DNA of 64,000 nucleotides from Geodermatophilus nigrescens (GTDB lineage Bacteria > Actinomycetota > Actinomycetes > Mycobacteriales > Geodermatophilaceae). Of the stretch, positions 38,789 to 46,643 are shown one piece after another. The notes beneath the pieces are model-generated. The model had not been told where the DNA came from and did not search any database. It worked only from the letters and a program-made list of their open reading frames with translations. The translations under genes were made by a program, and so were the position numbers. The stretch is taken from assembly GCF_900129495.1 (NCBI RefSeq), contig NZ_FQVX01000003.1:434001-498000 (forward strand). The letters are read 5' to 3'. The stretch's first letter is position 1, and each line of letters opens with the position of its first letter.

Positions 38789-40207
38789 GTGGACATGCCC
38801 CCGCTGGTCCTCGACCGCGCCACCGGCCGCCCGCTGGCCGTGCAGCTCGCCGACGCGCTGCGCACCGCGGCCGCCGGCGGCGTGCTGCGCCCGGGCGACC
38901 GGCTGCCCTCCACCCGCGAGCTCGCCGCGGCCCTGCGGGTGAGCCGCACGGTCACCGCCGCCGCCTACGACCAGCTCGTCGCCGAGGGCTGGGCCGAGGG
39001 CCGCCGCGGCGCCGGCACCTACGTCGTCGGGCTGGCCCCCGCGGGCACCGCGGCGGCCCGGCGGGGGACGCCGCGGGCGGCGCCGGAGCGACCGGCCGTC
39101 GACCTGCGCGCCGGCTCGCCGTGCCTGGAGGTCCTCGACCCGGCCGCCTGGCGGCGGGCCTGGCGCGCCGCCGGCGACCGCCCGCCCGACCCCGGCCCCG
39201 AGCCAGGCGCCGACCCGGCGTTCCAGGCCGCCGTCGCCGAGCACCTGCTGCGCCACCGCGGCCTGCCGGCCGCGCCGGAGGAGGTCCTCGCCACCGGCGG
39301 GACGTCGGCGGCGGTGGCGGAGGTGGCCCGCCTGCTGCCGCCCGGCGCGCGGGTCGGCGTGGAGGACCCCGGCTACCTGCGGGCCGTGGGCGCGCTGCGG
39401 GCCGCCGGGGTCGAGGTGGTGCCCCTCCCGGTCGATGGCGACGGGCTGGTCGTCGACGCCGTCCCGCCCGGGCTGGCCGCCGTCTACTGCACCCCGGCGC
39501 ACCAGTGGCCGCTGGGCCGGCGGCTGTCGGCCGCCCGCCGCGTCGCGCTGGTCGCGCGGGCGCGCGCCGAGGGCTGGTGGGTGCTGGAGGACGACTACGA
39601 CGGAGAGCTGCGCTACGACGTCGCCCCGCTGCCCCTGCTGGCCGCCCTCGCACCCGACGTCGTCGTGCACCTCGGCACCAGCAGCAAGGTCCTCAGCCCC
39701 ACCCTCGGCGTCGGGTGGCTCGTGGCCCCGCCGGAGGTGCGCACCGCCGTCGCCGCCGCCCGGACCGCCACCGGCACCCGCCCCGGCCGGGCCGGCCAGC
39801 GGGTGCTCGCCGCGCTCGCCACCTCCGGGGACCTCGCCCGGCACCTGCGGCGGCTACGGCGCGAGCTCGCCCACCGGCGCGCGCTGGTGGTGGACGCGCT
39901 GGCCGGCGCGGGGGTGCCGGTGACCGGCGACCCGGCCGGCGCGCACGTGCTCGTGCCGCTGCCCGACCGCGCGGCCGAGGAGGCGGTGGTCGCCGCGGCC
40001 GCCGCCCGCGGGCTCGCCGTCGACGGGCTGGCCCGGCACCTCGCCGGACCGGGTCCGCACGACCCGCCCGCCGGCCTGGTCCTGGGCTTCGCCGCGCCGG
40101 CGCGGGCGGAGCTCCGGCGGGCGCTGCCCGTGCTGGCCGGGGTCCTGGCAGAACGCGGCCGGCCCGCCTCCCCGGGGGGAGACGGGCCGGCCGTGGCCTC
40201 CCTGTAG
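38789..40207 (+). CDS. MocR-family (GntR-aminotransferase fusion) transcriptional regulator
   Basis: A 472-residue regulator with an N-terminal GntR winged helix (residues 5-75: LAVQLADALRTAAAGGVLRPGDRLPSTRELAAALRVSRTVTAAAYDQL, shown in part as LRPGDRLPSTRELA and VSRTVTAAAYDQL). A fold-type I aminotransferase domain follows. Its PLP lysine is in HLGTSSKVLSPTLGVGW (about residue 310), and the aspartate of VLEDDYDGELRYD is present. MocR proteins use PLP or its aldimine as effector. The GTG at 38789 has CGGAG seven bases upstream. The divergent PNPOx gene and the repeated AGTGGCCTG sites suggest it controls that gene and itself. Confidence 0.9.
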   Translation: MDMPPLVLDRATGRPLAVQLADALRTAAAGGVLRPGDRLPSTRELAAALRVSRTVTAAAYDQLVAEGWAEGRRGAGTYVVGLAPAGTAAARRGTPRAAPERPAVDLRAGSPCLEVLDPAAWRRAWRAAGDRPPDPGPEPGADPAFQAAVAEHLLRHRGLPAAPEEVLATGGTSAAVAEVARLLPPGARVGVEDPGYLRAVGALRAAGVEVVPLPVDGDGLVVDAVPPGLAAVYCTPAHQWPLGRRLSAARRVALVARARAEGWWVLEDDYDGELRYDVAPLPLLAALAPDVVVHLGTSSKVLSPTLGVGWLVAPPEVRTAVAAARTATGTRPGRAGQRVLAALATSGDLARHLRRLRRELAHRRALVVDALAGAGVPVTGDPAGAHVLVPLPDRAAEEAVVAAAAARGLAVDGLARHLAGPGPHDPPAGLVLGFAAPARAELRRALPVLAGVLAERGRPASPGGDGPAVASL

Positions 40208-40253
40208 GGGCCCGCCGCGAGCGTGCGAGCGGTGGGGGAGCAGGGAGGTCCTT
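40195..40253 (+). repeat. Intergenic structured repeat, copy 2
   Basis: Arms CCTCCCTG (40197-40204, overlapping the last codons of the MocR gene) and CAGGGAGG (40241-40248) flank the core GGGGCCCGCCGCGAGC followed by GTGCGAGCGGTGGGG, then GTCCTTC. The core is shared with copy 1 (16722-16777), while the arm sequence differs but still pairs. It sits between convergent genes. Confidence 0.65.
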
Positions 40254-40255
40254 CG

Positions 40256-41364
40256 TCAGGCCGAGACGGTCCAGGTGTCGCTGCCCGCGAGCAGCGTGTC
40301 CAGGTCGCCGGCGCCCTCGGTGCGGGCGTCGGCGAGCTGGTCGGCCATCATCCGGTCGTAGGTGGGCTTGCGCACCGACCGGAAGACGCCCATCGGGGTG
40401 TACCGCAGGTCCTGGCTGGACAGCCGCGACAGCGCGAACGCGTACGACGGGTCCTCGCGGGTGGCGTCGTGGACGACGATCTCGCCCGCGTCGACCTGGT
40501 TGGTCTCGGCGATCCGCAGGCCGCCGGACTCGTCGCGGACCACGCACGAGGCGCCGTCCGGGCCGAACACCAGCGGCTGCCCGTGCACCAGCGGGATGGT
40601 CCACATCGGGCCGGTCGAGGAGTCCTTCAGCAGGTCGAACGCGCCGTCGTTGAAGATGTTGCAGTTCTGGTAGATCTCCACCAGGGCGGTGCCCTCGTGC
40701 TCGGCCGCCTGCCGCAGCACCTCGGTGAGGCCCTTGCGGTCGGAGTCCATCGCGCGGCCCACGAACGTGGCGTCGGCGCCGATGGCCAGCGACACCGGGT
40801 TGAACGGGTGGTCCAGCGAGCCCATCGGGGTGGACTTGGTGACCTTGCCGACCTCGCTGGTGGGCGAGTACTGGCCCTTGGTGAGCCCGTAGATCCGGTT
40901 GTTGAACAGCAGGATCGTCATGTTCACGTTGCGGCGCAGCGCGTGGATCAGGTGGTTGCCGCCGATCGACAGCGCGTCGCCGTCGCCGGTCACGACCCAC
41001 ACCGACAGGTCCGGCCGGGAGGCGGCCAGGCCGGTGGCGATGGCCGGCGCGCGGCCGTGGATCGAGTGCATCCCGTAGGTGTTCATGTAGTACGGGAAGC
41101 GCGAGGAGCAGCCGATGCCCGACACGATGACCATGTCCTCGCGGGCGATGCCCAGTGAGGGCAGGAAGCTCTGGACCGCGTTGAGGATGACGTAGTCACC
41201 GCACCCGGGGCACCAGCGCACCTCCTGGTCGGTCTTCATGTCCTTGGCCTTGAGGGCGGTCTGCTTCTCGCCCTGGGTGGCCACGGAGTCGGCGATCGCC
41301 TGCTGGATGCGCGCGTCGATCGGGCTGCCCGGCATGCCGAGCTCGTGGACGTGCGGGGAGGTGG

Positions 41365-41368
<4 letters not shown>
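40256..41368 (-). CDS. korB: 2-oxoacid:ferredoxin oxidoreductase, beta subunit
   Basis: A 370-residue thiamine diphosphate subunit. The CPGCGDY motif (about residue 53) and GIGCSSRFPYYMNTYG carry cluster and ThDP-site cysteines. GDGDALSIGGNHLIHALRRN is the GDGx metal motif, with N following in FNNRIYGLTKGQYSPTS. This is typical of oxygen-tolerant 2-oxoglutarate:ferredoxin oxidoreductase KorB of actinobacteria. It converts 2-oxoglutarate and CoA to succinyl-CoA and reduced ferredoxin in the TCA cycle. The GTG at 41368 overlaps the korA stop by four bases. Confidence 0.92.
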
Positions 41369-43293
<1,925 letters not shown>

Positions 43294-43508
43294 CAGGCGT
43301 GTTACCTCCAGCAGGCGAGGTTACGTGGCGGTGACGCGGCCGGTCCCGTGAGGCGGATCACGGAGCGTGGTCGACGCGCCCAGCGGGGGTGCGGGTCTCT
43401 CCCAGCGCAACCCGGCCCGGGCGGCCGCCATTCCGGACGCCGCCGTCCGTGAGCCACCTCGCAGGGGGGAGCGGGGAACGGCGGTCCCGGTCGTTCCGTT
43501 CACGAGGG
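43294..43508. promoter_or_regulatory. Divergent korA / htpX promoter region
   Basis: About 215 bases. The ribosome site for korA (GGAGG) is at the left edge. No clear minus-10/minus-35 pair or palindrome stands out on either strand beyond that, so promoter positions are not assigned. Confidence 0.3.
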
Positions 43509-44378
43509 GTGCGGCGCTGGGACAACGGGGTGCGGACGGCCCTCCTGCTGGGCCTGATGGCCGGTCTCGTCCTCGCCGCCGGGGCGCTGGTCGGCGGCCG
43601 CACCGGGCTGCTCGTGGCGCTCGTCGTCGCCCTCGGGGTGAACGGCTGGGCCTGGTACCGCTCGGACCGGCTCGCGCTGCGCGCCATGCGGGCCTTCCCG
43701 GTCACCGAGACCCAGGCGCCCGGGCTCTACGCGGTGGTCCGCGAGCTGGCCACCCAGGCGCGCCAGCCGATGCCCCGGCTCTACGTGAGCCCCACCGACC
43801 AGCCCAACGCCTTCGCCACCGGCCGCACCCCGCGCCGCGCGGCGCTGTGCTGCACGCAGGGGATCCTCGAGCTGCTCGACCGGCGACAGCTGCGCGCCGT
43901 TCTCGCCCACGAGCTCTCCCACGTGCACAACCGCGACGTGCTGCTCGGCTCGGTCGCCGGCGCGCTGGCCGCCGTCGTCACCTACCTGGCGCACCTCGCC
44001 ACGTTCAGCGCGCTGCTCGGCGGCCGCAGCGACGAGCGCGACGGCGACGGGCTGCTCGGCGCCCTCCTGCTGGTGCTCCTCGGCCCGATGGCCGCGGGCA
44101 TGGTGCGGATGGCGGTCAGCCGCGGCCGCGAGTACGAGGCCGACGCCGACGGCGCCCGGTTGTGCGGCGACCCGCAGGCGCTGGCCGACGCGCTGCGCCG
44201 GATCGCCGCGGAGGCGGCGGCCCGGCCGCTCCCGCCCGAGCGGCAGCTGGTCGCGCAGAGCCACCTGATGATCGCCCCGCCCTGCCGCCGCGGCGGCCTC
44301 GCGGCCCTGTTCGCGACCCACCCGCCGATGGGGGAGCGGATCGCCCGGCTCGAGCAGATGGCCCGCGAGGGCCGCTGA
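43509..44378 (+). CDS. htpX: HtpX-type M48 metalloprotease
   Basis: A 289-residue membrane protease. The zinc motif HELSH (about residue 137: AVLAHELSHVHNRDVLLGS) and the third ligand region SRGREYEADADGARL (about residue 206) are intact. Two N-terminal helices and two after the HExxH match HtpX topology. It degrades misfolded membrane proteins. I chose the GTG at 43509, which gives VRRWDNGVRTALLLGLM, matching the usual HtpX start and length; the upstream open frame adds 40 residues unlike the family. The ribosome site abuts the start, so initiation may be weak or leaderless. Confidence 0.92.
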   Translation: MRRWDNGVRTALLLGLMAGLVLAAGALVGGRTGLLVALVVALGVNGWAWYRSDRLALRAMRAFPVTETQAPGLYAVVRELATQARQPMPRLYVSPTDQPNAFATGRTPRRAALCCTQGILELLDRRQLRAVLAHELSHVHNRDVLLGSVAGALAAVVTYLAHLATFSALLGGRSDERDGDGLLGALLLVLLGPMAAGMVRMAVSRGREYEADADGARLCGDPQALADALRRIAAEAAARPLPPERQLVAQSHLMIAPPCRRGGLAALFATHPPMGERIARLEQMAREGR

Positions 44379-44390
44379 GCCGGCCGGGCG

Positions 44391-44873
44391 TCAGGGCCGC
44401 GCGCCCGGGCGCAGGACCAGCACCCAGCGCAGCCCGACGAAGCGCGCCAGGCCCACGGCGCCGCTGACGGCGACCACCGCGGCGATGGACACCAGCGGCC
44501 CGGCGGAGTCGGTCCAGACCTCGACGGCGGCCAGCGTGAGGCTGGAGACGGCCAGCCCGACCGCGGCGATGCCCCCGCCGGCCCACTGCGCCGTCGCCCA
44601 GCCCACCCGGTCCCCGGCGCGGAAGGTCAGCCGCCGGTGCAGCTCGTTGGCCAGCGCCGTGGACGCCAGCACCGCCACGACGTTGGCCGCCTGGTCGCCG
44701 AAGCGGCCGAACAGCAGGAACAGCGCGGCGTAGACGAGGTTGGCCGACCCGCCGACCAGGACGAAGCGCACGAACTGGACGGTCGGGCGGTCGCCGGGCG
44801 CGGTCGGCCGGCGCGTCCCGGCCGCGTCCGCGCGCACCGGCGCGGGCGGGGCGTCGAGCACGGTCGCGGGCAC
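44391..44873 (-). CDS. GtrA-family membrane protein
   Basis: A 160-residue protein with four hydrophobic helices. The opening FVRFVLVGGSANLVYAALFLLF (in part: RFVLVGGSANLVYAALFLL) and the LANELHRRLTFR loop are the GtrA signatures. Members are thought to flip lipid-linked sugars for cell-surface glycans. The GTG at 44873 is preferred over ATG 44909 because GGGAG lies nine bases before it and the extra 12 residues are unlike the family. No glycosyltransferase gene is adjacent, so its sugar substrate is unknown. Convergent with htpX. Confidence 0.85.
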   Translation of the reverse strand: MPATVLDAPPAPVRADAAGTRRPTAPGDRPTVQFVRFVLVGGSANLVYAALFLLFGRFGDQAANVVAVLASTALANELHRRLTFRAGDRVGWATAQWAGGGIAAVGLAVSSLTLAAVEVWTDSAGPLVSIAAVVAVSGAVGLARFVGLRWVLVLRPGARP

Positions 44874-44956
44874 GGGTCCACGCTCCCGCGCGGGCGCCGT
44901 CCGGCACATCCGGGAGGACCCTGGTCACCCCCTGATCCGTGCCGGACGGCGGACCC

Positions 44957-45448
44957 TCAGCGGTAGTTGTCGAACTGCAGGGCGACGTCGAGGTCCTTGC
45001 CGCGCAGCAGCTGCTGCACGGCCTGCAGGTCGTCGCGCTTCTTGCCGCTGACCCGCAGCTGGTCGCCCTGGATCTGCGCCTGCACGCCCTTCGGGCCCTC
45101 GTCGCGGATGATCTTGGCGATCTTCTTCGCGGTGTCGGACTCGATGCCCTGCTTGATGCGCGCCGAGAGCTTGTAGGCCTTGCCCGACGCCGCGGGCTCG
45201 CCGGCGTCGAGCGCCTTGAGCGAGATGCCCCGCTTGATCAGCTTGTCCTTGAAGACGTCGAGCGCGGCGGTCACCCGCTCCTCGGTGTCGGCCTCCAGGA
45301 GGACGCCGTCCTCACCGGCCCAGGCGATGCGCGCGTTGGTGCCGCGGAAGTCGAAGCGCTGGGAGAGCTCCTTGCCCGCCTGGTTGAGCGCGTTGTCGAT
45401 CTCCTGGCGGTCGACCTTGCTGACGACGTCGAACGACGAGTCGGCCAT
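44957..45448 (-). CDS. yajQ: YajQ-family nucleotide-binding protein
   Basis: A 163-residue protein of the YajQ/UPF0234 family. The typical start [21 protein letters not shown], the middle block [45 protein letters not shown] (in part: [20 protein letters not shown]) and the end VALQFDNYR are present. Members bind nucleotides or RNA and some bind cyclic di-GMP. That last is of interest because a GGDEF-EAL gene lies 1.2 kb away, but the link is only proximity. ATG 45448 follows GGAGGAG. Divergent from tRNA-Tyr. Confidence 0.92.
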   Translation of the reverse strand: MADSSFDVVSKVDRQEIDNALNQAGKELSQRFDFRGTNARIAWAGEDGVLLEADTEERVTAALDVFKDKLIKRGISLKALDAGEPAASGKAYKLSARIKQGIESDTAKKIAKIIRDEGPKGVQAQIQGDQLRVSGKKRDDLQAVQQLLRGKDLDVALQFDNYR

Positions 45449-45538
45449 GTCTGCTCCTCCCTCCCGCGCGGGGGTGGCCCGGGCGGGACCCGTCGGGCCG
45501 GCGTCGGCCCGTCTTGTACTCTTCTCCCGTGGCACCAC

Positions 45539-45620
45539 GGCGGGTTGCCCGAGTGGCCAATGGGAGCGGACTGTAAATCCGTCGGCTTAGCCTACGAAGG
45601 TTCGAATCCTTCACCCGCCA
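45539..45620 (+). tRNA. tRNA-Tyr (GTA anticodon)
   Basis: A type II tRNA of 82 bases. The acceptor GGCGGGT pairs with ACCCGCC, discriminator A follows, and the anticodon loop CTGTAAA gives GTA. A long variable arm follows the anticodon stem, as expected for bacterial tRNA-Tyr. CCA is not encoded. TACTCT (45517-45522) is a likely minus-10 box. Confidence 0.97.
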
Positions 45621-45630
45621 CACCCACGCG

Positions 45631-45664
45631 CAGCGGCCCCCGACCAGCAGGTCGGGGGCCGCTG
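45631..45664. terminator. Strong hairpin terminator after tRNA-Tyr
   Basis: A perfect 15-bp stem (CAGCGGCCCCCGACC against GGTCGGGGGCCGCTG) with loop AGCA, 11 bases after the tRNA. It also faces the minus-strand gene ending at 45698, so it probably serves both. Confidence 0.85.
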
Positions 45665-45697
45665 TCGTGTCCGGGACCGGTGCTCGGATCGGCAGGC

Positions 45698-46138
45698 TCA
45701 GAGAGCCGGTGCCCGGGCGCCCGCGACGGCCGCGACCTCCAGCGGCCGGCCGCCGAGGAAGAGCCAGCCGAAGGCGATCTGCACCGAGCGGCCGCAGCGG
45801 ACGGTGACCTCCGTGCCGTCGGTCTCGGCCGACCAGGAGTCGAGGGCCGTCCCACCGTCGGCGAGGTGGTCGGCGACGGCCGCCCGGGCCGTCTCGGTGG
45901 TCAGCGGCAGCGCCTCGCCGACGCCGGCGGCGTAGACGCGGCCCTCGTCGGCGCGGTTGGCCGCGGCCAGCGCCGCGCCGTCGCAGACCGCCTGGACGTC
46001 GCGATGCTCGAGGAAGGCGTCCGACGCCGCGATCGCGCCGAGGGCCATGACCGCCGCCACGAGCCAGCAGACCAGGACGAAGGGCAGCGCCGAGCCCCGC
46101 TCGACATCGAGCTCGTCGGGGTCCGTCCTCGCCGGCAC
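45698..46138 (-). CDS. TadE/TadG-like secreted helper protein
   Basis: A 146-residue protein. A short charged N-terminus ends DVERGSALPFVLVCWLVAAVMALGAIAASDAFLEHRDVQAVCDGAALAAANRA (in part: RGSALPFVLVCWLVAAVMAL and QAVCDGAALAAANRA). It matches the Flp-pilus helper-like TadE/TadG (Rv3655c-type) proteins, which have one membrane helix and an extracellular domain. No tad pilus genes are nearby, so it is an orphan here. The GTG at 46138 is seven bases from TACGCT (46151-46146), again a leaderless layout; the frame upstream has no family similarity. Confidence 0.7.
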   Translation of the reverse strand: MPARTDPDELDVERGSALPFVLVCWLVAAVMALGAIAASDAFLEHRDVQAVCDGAALAAANRADEGRVYAAGVGEALPLTTETARAAVADHLADGGTALDSWSAETDGTEVTVRCGRSVQIAFGWLFLGGRPLEVAAVAGARAPAL

Positions 46139-46321
46139 GGCGCGGAGCGTAGGGCCGTCCAGCCTCCCGCAGGCTGCCCGTCCCCAGGGCCGTCCGTCCC
46201 ACGCGACACACCGTTCACCCGTTTCGGTGACGCTCCGATGATCAATCCGGACCGTCAGTGACGACATAACGGGCCGTCACCCGTCCGTGATCCTCCGTGC
46301 TTGCCTCGCCAGGGTGAGGGC
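46139..46321. promoter_or_regulatory. Divergent upstream region with TCACCCGT inverted repeats
   Basis: Two related inverted repeats are present: TCACC-N6-GGTGA (46215-46230) and TCAC-N6-GTGA (46277-46290), both beginning TCACCCGT. They lie between the TadE-like gene and the small peptide genes. They could be operators; the arms loosely resemble BldD-type sites, which is a weak comparison. Confidence 0.35.
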
Positions 46322-46414
46322 ATGAGTGTCTCGGGCGCGGTCCGTACACGAACGACGCTCTGCCCCCGCGCCTGGGTGACAGCCGCACGTCTGAGAGCTG
46401 TCCTTCATGCCTGA
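46322..46414 (+). CDS. Possible 30-residue upstream ORF of the RGSKWS gene
   Basis: An ATG at 46322 opens 30 codons (MSVSGAVRTRTTLCPRAW at the start) that end in TGA inside the ribosome site of the RGSKWS peptide gene (CTGAGGAGG). This places its stop nine bases before the next ATG, so translation could be coupled. The ribosome site in front (AGGGTGAGGG) is close to the ATG. The composition is basic and unremarkable. It may be a leader peptide or not be translated. Confidence 0.3.
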   Translation: MSVSGAVRTRTTLCPRAWVTAARLRAVLHA

Positions 46415-46423
46415 GGAGGCGTC

Positions 46424-46513
46424 ATGAGCACGCAGCGTGGATCCAAGTGGAGCCGTGGGTCGAAGTGGAGCCGCGGGTCGAAGTGGAGCCGTGGTTCGAA
46501 GTGGAGCCGCTGA
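46424..46513 (+). CDS. Small peptide with four RGSKWS repeats
   Basis: A 29-residue peptide: M-S-T-Q, four exact copies of R-G-S-K-W-S, and a final R, so it is built of an 18-base unit. A strong ribosome site GAGGAGG precedes the ATG with seven-base spacing. Copies differ at DNA level only at third positions (CGT/CGC, GGA/GGG/GGT, TCC/TCG), leaving every residue unchanged, which suggests selection on the peptide. It is basic, with Trp every six residues, and carries no signal peptide. A hairpin terminator follows. I recognise no family. It could bind nucleic acid or membranes, or be a precursor for modification; no tailoring enzyme is adjacent. Confidence 0.7.
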   Translation: MSTQRGSKWSRGSKWSRGSKWSRGSKWSR

Positions 46514-46535
46514 CCCAGCGGTAGACCTCGGGGTG

Positions 46536-46557
46536 GCCGGTCCGGCGATGGGCCGGC
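46536..46557 (+). terminator. Hairpin terminator after the RGSKWS gene
   Basis: GCCGGTCC (46536-46543) pairs with GGGCCGGC (46550-46557) including one G-U pair, with a six-base loop. It ends transcription of the small-peptide unit before the GGDEF-EAL gene and supports its being a separate gene. Confidence 0.55.
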
Positions 46558-46643
46558 TGCCCCCTTCGGGTTGGTGGAGATCCCGGGAACGCCCGTCCCG
46601 CTGTTAGCCTCTGCGCGCAATTCTCCCCTCCCCAGAATCCCGG

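Noticed and set aside
45900..46250. Alternative frames opposite the TadE-like gene
   Set aside because: Composition is artefactual, and the minus-strand gene has a membrane helix and a leaderless promoter.
46424..46513. The RGSKWS repeat as a simple DNA microsatellite
   Set aside because: The four units differ at third codon positions only, always synonymously, and sit behind a good ribosome site, which a neutral 18-base repeat would not be expected to do.
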